Below, piece after piece: positions 17,682 through 25,303 of a DNA stretch of 64,000 bases. Location of the stretch: assembly GCF_021390595.1 (NCBI RefSeq), contig NZ_JAJEJR010000002.1:1302001-1366000 (forward strand), given 5' to 3'. The notes beneath the pieces were generated by a model. It did not search any database. It saw only the letters and a program-made list of their open reading frames with translations, and had not been told where the DNA came from. Origin of the DNA: Paraburkholderia sp. HP33-1. Its GTDB lineage: Bacteria > Pseudomonadota > Gammaproteobacteria > Burkholderiales > Burkholderiaceae. The stretch's first letter is position 1, and each line of letters starts with the position of its first letter. Both the position numbers and the translations under genes were made by a program.

Positions 17682-19097
17682 ATGATGGGTCAACTGGGCA
17701 GCGGACAGGACAAACTCTTCTACTCGTTCAACCTCGATAGTCACGTCCCTCGCGAGCACCTGTTGAGAGGCATCGATCACTTTCTTGATCTGCGTGATCT
17801 ACGCCAGCATCTTGCGCCGTTCTACAGTCCCATGGGACGGCCATCGATTGATCCGGAGCTCATGATCCGCATGTTGATTGTGGGCTACTGTTTCGGCATC
17901 CGGTCCGAGCGCAGGCTATGCGAAGAAGTGCATCTGAATCTGGCGTATCGATGGTTCTGCCGCCTGGGCCTGGAGGACGCCGTACCCGAACACTCGACAT
18001 TCTCCAAGAACCGCCACGGTCGCTTCCGCGATAGCGATGTGCTGCGCCATGTGTTCGAGTCGGTACTGGGTCGGTGCATGTCCGAAGGGCTCGTAAAGGG
18101 TGAAGGATTCGCGATTGACGCGAGCATCATCAGAGCCGACGCGAGTTCTGTACGCGGTGTTCCGGGTTCTGAACCCATCGACTGGGGTTGTGTCAAGGGC
18201 CAAAGCCGTGCCGTGCGGGAGTATCTGGAAGCGTTGGAAGAAGCGAATCCAGCAGGCACCGAAGCGGCGGAGATGACAGAGTCATCGACGCCTCCAAAGA
18301 GGATATCCCTGACGGATCCCGCTGCGAGCTGGACAGCCGCCAAGGGTGGCTTGCCGTTCTTCGCCTACTCGACCAATTATCTGATTGACCTGCAAGCAGG
18401 GATCATCGTTGACGTCGAGGCGACGCCCGCGAACCGTTCCCACGAAGTGGAATCAACCAGGACGATGATTGATCGCGTTGAGCAGCGGCGCGATCTCAAA
18501 CCTCGACGTCTTGCAGGCGACACCGCGTATGGCTCAGCAGCGATGCTTGCCTGGATGATCGAAGAGAAGGAAATTGCACCACATGTTCCGGTCTGGGATA
18601 AAACGACGCGCAAGGACAATACATTGTCCAGCAGCGAGTTCCGATGGGATGAACTCGCTAATGAATATCGCTGTCCTACCGGGCACGCACTACGCAGTGA
18701 TCGGCGCAAATTCAGGAATCCGCGCTCGCGCATCACGAAGGCAGACACGATCATCTATCGGGCAAGCCCGCTCGACTGCGGGAGCTGTTCGATGAAGGAG
18801 CGCTGCTGCCCGAATACACCATTCCGCAAGATTGCCCGCAGCATCCATGAAGCTGCACGCGACGAGGCCAGGCGTATTGCGAAGACGCCTGAATACAAGC
18901 GATCTTGCCGTGAGCGAAAGAAGGTGGAAATGCTCTTTGCGCATCTCAAACGCATCCTGAAACTGGACCGTTTGCGACTGCGAGGTCCAAGCGGTGCTCA
19001 TGATGAGTTCCTGATGGCAGCGACTGCGCAAAACCTGCGAAGAATGGCCAAGCGGTTCATGCCTGGAAGCAAGCAGATGAACCAGACCGTTGCATGA
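17682..19097 (+). CDS. IS1182-family DDE transposase
   Basis: A 471-residue transposase. The N-terminal DUF772-type region (SPMGRPSIDPELMIRMLIVG, RSERRLCEEVHLNLAYRWF) precedes a DDE catalytic core with Asp146 (FAIDASIIRADAS), a second Asp in RRLAGDTAYGS, and the Glu in RKKVEMLFAHLKRILKLDR. A cysteine cluster (CGSCSMKERCC) lies in the insertion before the Glu, as in other IS1182 members. No frameshift or stop is present. GGGAG stands about nine bases before the ATG. Confidence 0.92.
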   Translation: MMGQLGSGQDKLFYSFNLDSHVPREHLLRGIDHFLDLRDLRQHLAPFYSPMGRPSIDPELMIRMLIVGYCFGIRSERRLCEEVHLNLAYRWFCRLGLEDAVPEHSTFSKNRHGRFRDSDVLRHVFESVLGRCMSEGLVKGEGFAIDASIIRADASSVRGVPGSEPIDWGCVKGQSRAVREYLEALEEANPAGTEAAEMTESSTPPKRISLTDPAASWTAAKGGLPFFAYSTNYLIDLQAGIIVDVEATPANRSHEVESTRTMIDRVEQRRDLKPRRLAGDTAYGSAAMLAWMIEEKEIAPHVPVWDKTTRKDNTLSSSEFRWDELANEYRCPTGHALRSDRRKFRNPRSRITKADTIIYRASPLDCGSCSMKERCCPNTPFRKIARSIHEAARDEARRIAKTPEYKRSCRERKKVEMLFAHLKRILKLDRLRLRGPSGAHDEFLMAATAQNLRRMAKRFMPGSKQMNQTVA

Positions 19098-19196
19098 CGA
19101 GCAACGGGGGACCGTTGCCTCGTTCAAGGTCGCCGCTTCGCCGATCGCCACAACTCGAAAACGTGCTGCGAACTCCTGCGTCTCCGACCAAAACAA

Positions 19197-19214
19197 GACT
19201 TTTTCAACACAATC
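19197..19214 (-). repeat. Right terminal inverted repeat of the IS
   Basis: The reverse complement of the left end, 18 of 18 bases, followed by CCGCG, which repeats the five bases before the left end. Confidence 0.88.
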
Positions 19215-19219
19215 CCGCG

Positions 19220-19612
19220 GCGAGCGGACCTTCGAGGCGCGGCGACTGATGACCCGTCGCTGACCCACTCCAGGGCCCACCAGGCGTGGCGCGTCCTTGA
19301 GCACTTGAGCCTCGGTTCGGAACCATGTTCGTGGTTGTGGACCACGTGGTACCGAATGTCGTTCAACGTGATTCAAAGGAAGGTTCGGTTCCGAGATAGC
19401 GAGGGCAACCTCCTCGGCATTGGGCAAACGCTTACGTGAGCAGGCCGACGCCATACCTCAAAGCGCCGCTTAGGGTCAAAGCAGGCTATCGGTGCAAGGG
19501 AATCGACTATTGTCGATTTCTTGACTCCCCGCTCGTCGTGCGTATGGGCGGTCGTGTTGCGATGCGCTGCCGATCGGCACCTATAGTCCGTATGGGAAAA
19601 AGGAGATTGCGA
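19220..19612. other. Intergenic or degraded stretch right of the IS
   Basis: No supported gene. A short plus-strand frame ending at 19439 closes with FRDSEGNLLGIGQ, faintly like the last strand of a VOC/glyoxalase domain, but nothing upstream extends the similarity. The AAGGAG at 19600-19605 belongs to the next gene. Confidence 0.4.
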
Positions 19613-19966
19613 ATGACTTACGTCGATGGATTTGTTGTCCCCGTGCCTACAGCCAACCGCGAAGTTTACAGACAGTTCGCAGAAAGAGCGGCGGCCGTCT
19701 TCAAGGAGCACGGCGCGTTGAAGGTGGTCGAATGCTGGGGAGATGACGTGCCGGAGGGCAAGGTGACGTCGTTTCCAATGGCGATCAAGCGCAAGGATGA
19801 TGAGACGGTGGTGTTCTCCTGGGTTGTCTGGCCGTCGCGCCAGTCGCGAGACGAAGGAATGAAAGCGGTAATGGCCGACCCGCGGCTGCAACCAGATAAA
19901 GATCCGATGCCTTTTGACGGCCAGCGGCTAATCTATGGCGGTTTCGAAGTGATTGTCGACGCGTGA
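19613..19966 (+). CDS. DUF1428 family protein
   Basis: A 117-residue protein matching the DUF1428 family of small ferredoxin-like-fold (dimeric alpha/beta barrel) proteins. Signatures are MTYVDGFVVPVPTANREVYR at the N terminus, VVECWGDDVPEGKVTSFP, VVFSWVVWPSR and the closing FDGQRLIYGGFEVIV. Function is unknown; the fold resembles YCII or antibiotic monooxygenase domains. The ATG at 19613 has a perfect AAGGAG eight bases upstream, which overrides the longer open frame. Confidence 0.88.
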   Translation: MTYVDGFVVPVPTANREVYRQFAERAAAVFKEHGALKVVECWGDDVPEGKVTSFPMAIKRKDDETVVFSWVVWPSRQSRDEGMKAVMADPRLQPDKDPMPFDGQRLIYGGFEVIVDA

Positions 19967-20463
19967 TGGCAGAAAAACATGGCGCCGGTTCGCGTTGAGA
20001 CGCTAGCCGACGCCGCAGCCTTGGCATTGAACATCCGCGATGCAACGCGTGAATCTCCTGTCGGACTTACGCTGCTCAGGGCAAGCTGTGAAGTCAGGTA
20101 TCTGGTTAGCAGCGCACGGTCGCGCGTGACGTATAAGTGACTCCAACGGGTCGCGTGCCGCCGATCGCAGCATTACGAGGCTCGGGCTGCGCATGCGGAT
20201 TGCATCAGGCTGTACCCGGCCAGGACAGGACGGTCAACACGGGTCTCCAGATTGTTCACAATTTTGCGCAGTCGCTCCAGAAGCAGCAGCCGAAACAGGC
20301 ACACGAGCACGCGTTGCTGGCCATTCGCGAACACTTTGAGTATGTTCGGTAGAGTACCAAACTGCACTGACGTACGAAGGAACATAGTCGGATGCTAGGC
20401 CTATGCTCCATGGCATCGCCATTTTTGGATGTTCGCGTGTTATCGCAGCCGAGAGGTTTCCCC
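19967..20463. other. No clear gene; possible coding scrap near 20240-20352
   Basis: About 500 bases with no supported gene. A plus-strand stretch ending at a stop at 20352 (VNTGLQIVHNFAQSLQKQQ, then an H-E-H-A-L-L helix) has plausible protein composition but no ribosome-binding site or start, and may be the tail of a lost gene. Promoter elements for the gene at 20464 probably lie at the right end. Confidence 0.35.
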
Positions 20464-21150
20464 ATGAAAACGCTTGTCGTGGCGGCATACCTGTCGATGT
20501 TTGCGAGGCAGTTTTGCTATGCCGCAATGTTGGTCGGTTGCCTGACAAGACCCGTCGTGGCCCAAGAGCCAGCAAGTGCGCCAAATGCGCCCACCACTAC
20601 TGCCCCGATCTACAAGGTTGGGGACACGTGGACACTTCTATGGGGGAGAACCGACGCTAAGCCCGGAACTCCCCTCGTTCTGACGGTAGTAGCAGTAACG
20701 GAGAAGCAGACGACGTTGTCGTCTTCGTGGAACGGCGCCCCCCCAAAAGAAGTAGATTACGACAATCAGGCAAACATGACGCGAGATGGTAACGGGACAA
20801 CGTATGAGCCAAGCAATGGATACCTTAGCTTTCCAATGACGGTCGGAAAAGGTTGGGACTTTCATCATGTTCGGCGTTTCACGTCCGGGACCCTTGAGGT
20901 GAGCGGACACGCCGAAGTTGTTGCATTCGAGCGCGTCCAGGTATCTGCTGGATCATTTGACGCCTTCAAAATAGAGAGCCGGGGGACGAATGCAAAGCAG
21001 CTTGAGCGCTTGTACAGTGCGCCATTCAGAGCAACCTATTGGTATGCTCCCAGTGTAAAGAAAATCATTAAGGAGGATTACGCGTTGTACCTCAATCGCC
21101 AGGCGCAGACTCATAATATCGAATTAGCCGCGTTTACACTTGTGCCTTGA
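20464..21150 (+). CDS. Hypothetical exported protein
   Basis: A 228-residue protein with a signal peptide (about residues 1-33, ending PVVAQ), then a beta-rich domain beginning IYKVGDTWTLLWG and containing GNGTTYEPSNGYLSFPM, the GWDFHHVRRF turn and the VSAGSFDAFKIESRG segment. The last part resembles a pattern seen in periplasmic proteins with DUF3108/lipoprotein-like beta folds. Codon use is less GC-rich than in flanking core genes, consistent with this decayed, IS-bearing stretch. The upstream frame lacks a better start, and MKTLVV gives a normal signal peptide. Function unknown. Confidence 0.7.
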   Translation: MKTLVVAAYLSMFARQFCYAAMLVGCLTRPVVAQEPASAPNAPTTTAPIYKVGDTWTLLWGRTDAKPGTPLVLTVVAVTEKQTTLSSSWNGAPPKEVDYDNQANMTRDGNGTTYEPSNGYLSFPMTVGKGWDFHHVRRFTSGTLEVSGHAEVVAFERVQVSAGSFDAFKIESRGTNAKQLERLYSAPFRATYWYAPSVKKIIKEDYALYLNRQAQTHNIELAAFTLVP

Positions 21151-21233
21151 TGTGTTGGGACTCCGTAGTAAAAATCTATTTATTAACTTTCACAAATATT
21201 GCAGTGCCTTTATGGACCTGGCCAAGCAGGTCG

Positions 21234-21823
21234 CTGGTTGCGTTTGACGAACGACCGTTGTTCGATACCGCCGCATCAATGCAGCCTATGCGAACCTGTG
21301 GCTGGATGATCGCCGTTTTCAATGGGCTGGGCTCGCGGCCTTCGCATCAAAACAGGTCGGCTGCGGCCTGCTCAACGCCGCAGAAATGATCTCCAGGTCG
21401 AACCGGCAACGGAATACCTATCAGCAATGGAACAACACCAGTTCGCCGCTTGAACGCCTATCGCCTTATGCCTCGCCGCGGATGCCGGTACCGGACCAGG
21501 CCGTGGGAGAAGGCGCAACCAAGGTCTATCAGATGTTGGCTAAAAAGAACATGGCCCTGTTCCTGGACGTCTGGCCGCTGCATATGTTCTACAAACGCTT
21601 TGGCCTTGAGCGGTTCAAGCGATGTCTGCCGGAGCGGCAGTCGTTGCGAGGCTCGGTCGTGTGGCCAATAGAAGCAGCCGTTCCGTTCGGTGCGGTCCAG
21701 CCCAGAGTCATGCAGGCGTTTGAGGCGATTGACGCGGGGAACACGGCTGGCGGTGTCAAATTCCTGGCCGAACATGAGCAGCTCAATGTCCTACGGCGAG
21801 CGATCTTTGTCACCGCAAGTTGA
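21234..21823 (+). pseudogene. Frameshifted conserved hypothetical (type VI secretion-associated family)
   Basis: Two frames together spell one protein family. The first gives LVAFDERPLFDT up to about 21270. Then the +2 frame takes over with RRINAAYANLWLDDRRFQWAGL, AFASKQVGCGLLNAAEM and continues to 21823 (LFLDVWPLHMFYKRFGLERF, then FLAEHEQLNVLRRAIF). From memory, this matches a conserved Burkholderiales protein often found beside VgrG or other type VI secretion genes. The shift near 21265, a missing N terminus and a truncated C terminus make it a pseudogene. Confidence 0.6.
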
Positions 21824-21927
21824 AACCGTGCCGCTCGACCAGGCGCTGGCAATCGTGCTGGACTTCTGGATGGCGGATTCACGCGTGAACGGAGGAAACG
21901 TTGGCGGACAAGGACCCGATACGCGAC

Positions 21928-22785
21928 TCAAACAGCAAAGTCCGTCGACGCTGACAACTCTTTCCACGTTTCCGTTTCCGCCATCACGTAAGCGCTCTTG
22001 TCCGCGATCGCCTTCAGCGTGTCGCTTCCGAGCGGGAGACGCAGCGGCGGCTTCTGCGCGTCAGCGAGGGTGACGAGGGCCGTCGCGAGTTTCTCCGGAT
22101 TTCCGGGCTGATTGTGATTTAGCCCGACGGCCAGGCGGCGTACCTTACCCGAGGTCTCGTCATAGTCGTCGATGATGTCCTTGCCGACGACGAGCGACGA
22201 CGCATCGAGAAAATCAGTGCGGAAGTAGCCCGGTTCGATGACGGTCGCATGAATGCCAAGCGGCTTAAGCTCTGCGTGGAGTGCTTCCGTAATGCCTTCG
22301 ACAGCGAACTTCGTCGAGCTGTACACGCCGAACCCCGCTGCCGCGCGATAACCGCCAATCGACGACATGTTGATCACGTGCCCAGAGCGCTGCTTGCGCA
22401 TGACCGGCAACACTGCCCGCGTTACGTTCAGCAGACCAAAGACATTGGTGTCGTACATGCGGCGCACGTCCGCGTCGCTCGATTCCTCCACTGCCGCAAG
22501 CAGGCCGAACCCCGCGTTGTTGACCAGCACGTCAATGCGGCCGAATTTCTCGATGGCTGCGGCGACCGACGCTCTGGCCTGCGCCTCGTCGGTTACGTCG
22601 AGCGCGACTGGCAGCAGCGCGGGCGACGCGCCAAGACGCTCGATGATCGCGGCGACGTTGCGTCCCGCGGCGACGACTGCATTGCCGTCTGCCAGTGCGG
22701 CTTGTGCGATCAGCGCGCCAAGACCGCGCGATGCGCCAGTAATGAACCAGACGCGCTTGAATTGCTGTTTCGTGACGTTGCTCAT
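21928..22785 (-). CDS. Short-chain dehydrogenase/reductase
   Basis: A 285-residue classical SDR with an N-terminal Rossmann fold: TGASRGLG (about 16-23) for NAD(P), NNAGFG (about 90-95), the catalytic Ser in INMSSIGGYR, and YSSTK (Tyr/Lys, about 155-159). The C-terminal region (KVRRLAVGLNHNQPGNPEKLA) follows the pattern of oxidoreductases that act on small carbonyl substrates. It is divergent from a LysR regulator 117 bases away, which probably controls it. Confidence 0.9.
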   Translation of the reverse strand: MSNVTKQQFKRVWFITGASRGLGALIAQAALADGNAVVAAGRNVAAIIERLGASPALLPVALDVTDEAQARASVAAAIEKFGRIDVLVNNAGFGLLAAVEESSDADVRRMYDTNVFGLLNVTRAVLPVMRKQRSGHVINMSSIGGYRAAAGFGVYSSTKFAVEGITEALHAELKPLGIHATVIEPGYFRTDFLDASSLVVGKDIIDDYDETSGKVRRLAVGLNHNQPGNPEKLATALVTLADAQKPPLRLPLGSDTLKAIADKSAYVMAETETWKELSASTDFAV

Positions 22786-22845
22786 GATGTGCTCCTACGT
22801 TTGTGGTGAAGGTGAACGAAGCATATGGCGGGAGATTCGTTCGCA

Positions 22846-22863
22846 CTAGCCGTCGTTTGCTAG
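22846..22863. promoter_or_regulatory. Candidate LysR operator between SDR and LysR genes
   Basis: A perfect inverted repeat CTAGC-N8-GCTAG in the 117-base divergent intergenic region, 40 bases before the LysR start. It is followed by a GATAAT hexamer (22867-22872) that could be a -10 box for the regulator. Confidence 0.38.
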
Positions 22864-22902
22864 ACTGATAATCAACTTTTATTTGCGAATCGGAAGCTGC
22901 CG

Positions 22903-23856
22903 ATGAACGAGGTTCGAGCGATTTCGATCTTTGCCCGTGCTGCGGCGCTCGGCAATCTGCGCAAGGCCGCCGTTGACCAGGGCATCTCGCCGCAGGCGGC
23001 CAGTCACGCGGTCATGCAGTTGGAAAAGTCACTGGGGGTGCGGCTGTTTCACCGGACAACTCGCAAGCTGAGTCTGACGGAAGAGGGACAACGACTGCTG
23101 CAAGGCGTCGAGCCGGCGCTGACCATGCTGTCGGCGGCGATCGACGACGCTCGCCGCTCCAAGGAGGAAGTCGCGGGCCCGCTGCGGGTTAGCGCGCCAA
23201 CGGCGCTCGGGCGAGCGGTGCTTTGGCCGTCCATCCTCGAATTCGCGGCGCTCTATCCCGACGTTCAGCTGGACGTCCGATTCGACGATCACTTCACCGA
23301 CCTCATCAGCGATCGCGCGGATGTCGGCTTCCGCGGAGGATCACCCCCTTCCGAGGGCGCGATTGCCCGGCGTCTGCTGCCCATTCAACTGGTCGTATGC
23401 GCGTCGCCGGCCTACATCGAGCGGTGCGGGGTGCCGAAAACTATCGACGATCTCGACGCTCATCGTTGCACGAGTTACCGGCGCGCGAACACCGGCAAGC
23501 AGGCACCGTGGGAGTTTCTGATCGGCAGCGAAATCGTATATCGCGAGATCGCCGCATCGCTGTGCGCAAACGACATCGACGCGGAAACGGAAGCAGTCGT
23601 GGCCGGTCTCGCGATCGGTCAGCTTGGCAGCTTTTCGGCTGTTTCCCATATCCGCGCTGGGCGGCTAGTACCGCTACTCACGCAACATATGACCGCGCGC
23701 GAGTCGATCTACATCTACTACCGTCATCGAAAGGAGCAACCGCTGCGCGTGAGAACCTTCATCGACTTCATGATCGCGCGGCTCGCGGACAACAGTGAAT
23801 TCTTCCTCAACGCGTCTGATCTGCGCACTACACCGGGCGCCAAGCGACCGGGCTAA
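22903..23856 (+). CDS. LysR-type regulator
   Basis: A 317-residue LysR regulator. The helix-turn-helix is ARAAALGNLRKAAVDQGISP followed by QAASHAVMQLEKSLGVRLF. The effector domain starts near residue 92 (PLRVSAPTALGR), has the GVRLFHRTTRKLSLTEEG linker, and belongs to the CrgA-like branch that often regulates adjacent SDR genes. Divergent from the SDR gene at 22785. Confidence 0.9.
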   Translation: MNEVRAISIFARAAALGNLRKAAVDQGISPQAASHAVMQLEKSLGVRLFHRTTRKLSLTEEGQRLLQGVEPALTMLSAAIDDARRSKEEVAGPLRVSAPTALGRAVLWPSILEFAALYPDVQLDVRFDDHFTDLISDRADVGFRGGSPPSEGAIARRLLPIQLVVCASPAYIERCGVPKTIDDLDAHRCTSYRRANTGKQAPWEFLIGSEIVYREIAASLCANDIDAETEAVVAGLAIGQLGSFSAVSHIRAGRLVPLLTQHMTARESIYIYYRHRKEQPLRVRTFIDFMIARLADNSEFFLNASDLRTTPGAKRPG

Positions 23857-23981
23857 AAGCTGTCGGCATGCGGCACGAGCCCGTTTTTCACAGTAATTGC
23901 CGGCCGTGCGCCGTATCTGCTGTGGCGAGTGAGTCGTACGGGGTGCCATCTCCCTTGCATTTCGCACCACCTATCCGACGC

Positions 23982-25286
23982 TCAACGCGCCGCCTGCGTC
24001 GATTGACGCAGCTTCGCCACCTCCGCCACACCGACCGCCGGCGCGCCGTTGTTCCAGCCCGCGCGCACGAAGCTCAGCACGTCGGCGATCTGCTGGTCGT
24101 CGAGCACCGCCGCGAAGCCCGGCATCGGGAACGGCGACGGCACGCCGTTGATCACGAGATCGCCGGTGCCGTTCAACGTCACGTTGATCAGCGACGACGC
24201 GTCCTTCGCGAGCACGTTCGGATTACCCGCGAGCGGCGCGAGCATCGGCGCGAAGCCGCGTCCGTCGACGCCGTGACAGTGCATGCAATACGCCGTATAG
24301 ACGCGCGCGCCGGCATCGTTCGCGGGGCGGTCGAGCGACACCTTCGTCGCCTGCGGATCGTACGTATAGGGCGGCGCGGCGTTGCCGCCCGCCGGCGGTA
24401 GCGACTTCAGATACGTCGAAATCGCCGCGACATCCTCGTCGCTCATGGCTTGCGTGCTGTTGTTGATCACGCTCGTCATCGAGCCGAACGCCGACGCATG
24501 TCGATTCGCGCCGGTCTTCAGAAACGTGCGCAGATCCGCGTCGCTCCAGCGGCCGAGCCCTGCGTTGTGCTCGCCGGTCAGATTCGACGCGAACCAGTCA
24601 TCGAGCAGCGCGCCGCTCAGGAACGCGTTGCCGCTTTCGTCGAGCGCGATTTCCTGGAACGCGACGCCGCGCGGCGTATGGCACGACCCGCAATGCCCAA
24701 GCCCTTGCACCAGATACGCGCCGCGATTCCACGCGGCGTCCTTGCCCGGCCTGTCGCGATACGCGCCTTTGTCGAGAAACGCCATGTTCCAGAACATCAG
24801 CGGCCAGCGCATGTTCAACGGCCATCTGATGTCGGACTCGCGATTGGCCTGCTGCACCGGTGCGACGCCGTGCATGAAGAACGCGTACAGCGCCTTCACG
24901 TCGTCGTCGTTGACCTTCGCGTAGGACGGATAGGGCATCGCCGGATACAGGTTGTGGCCGTCTTTCGCGACGCCCTCACGCAGCGCTCGCGCAAAGTCCG
25001 CTTCCGTGTAGCCGCCGATGCCGGTCTGCGCGTCGGGCGTGATGTTGGTCACGTAGATGCGGCCCATCGGCGTGCTCATCGGCAGGCCGCCGGCGAACGG
25101 CTTGCCTTTCGGCGCGGTGTGGCAGGCCGCGCAATCGCCGAGTTGAGCGAGATAGGCGCCGCGTTGCGCGAGCGCCTGGTCGGCGGCGGAGCGGGTTGCC
25201 GGAGTTGCCGCCCCGGCAGGCACCTGCGCGAGAAACGGTAAGGCGACGCACAACGCCGCGCCAAGACCCTTCAGCATGTTTTTCAT
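23982..25286 (-). CDS. Tri-haem cytochrome c subunit of a molybdenum dehydrogenase
   Basis: A 434-residue periplasmic cytochrome with a signal peptide (about 1-27, ending PAGAA). Three CxxCH haem sites are seen: CAACH (about 51), CGSCH (about 198) and CMHCH (about 328), each with a downstream Met that can serve as axial ligand. This is the membrane-bound electron-transfer subunit seen with alcohol or aldehyde dehydrogenases of acetic-acid bacteria, pseudomonads and Burkholderiales, passing electrons to ubiquinone or an oxidase. The ATG at 25286 has GAAAGGAG upstream. It is the third gene of the operon, 17 bases after the large subunit. Confidence 0.9.
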   Translation of the reverse strand: MKNMLKGLGAALCVALPFLAQVPAGAATPATRSAADQALAQRGAYLAQLGDCAACHTAPKGKPFAGGLPMSTPMGRIYVTNITPDAQTGIGGYTEADFARALREGVAKDGHNLYPAMPYPSYAKVNDDDVKALYAFFMHGVAPVQQANRESDIRWPLNMRWPLMFWNMAFLDKGAYRDRPGKDAAWNRGAYLVQGLGHCGSCHTPRGVAFQEIALDESGNAFLSGALLDDWFASNLTGEHNAGLGRWSDADLRTFLKTGANRHASAFGSMTSVINNSTQAMSDEDVAAISTYLKSLPPAGGNAAPPYTYDPQATKVSLDRPANDAGARVYTAYCMHCHGVDGRGFAPMLAPLAGNPNVLAKDASSLINVTLNGTGDLVINGVPSPFPMPGFAAVLDDQQIADVLSFVRAGWNNGAPAVGVAEVAKLRQSTQAAR

Positions 25287-25303
25287 GTCGGGCTCCTTTC
25301 TCA

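Larger units (their letters stand above)
17605..19214 (+). mobile_element. IS1182-like insertion sequence, apparently intact
   Basis: A 1,610-bp element bounded by perfect 18-bp terminal inverted repeats (GATTGTGTTGAAAAAGTC at 17605-17622, and its complement at 19197-19214). It is flanked by a direct repeat CCGCG (17600-17604 and 19215-19219), a likely 5-bp target duplication, although the site lies in a CCGCGG palindrome. It contains a single full-length transposase gene. Completeness and identical ends suggest recent transposition. Confidence 0.88.

Noticed and set aside
19360..19439. Frame ending FRDSEGNLLGIGQ as a VOC/glyoxalase remnant
   Set aside because: The short match is only at the tail; the upstream sequence gives no VOC strands.
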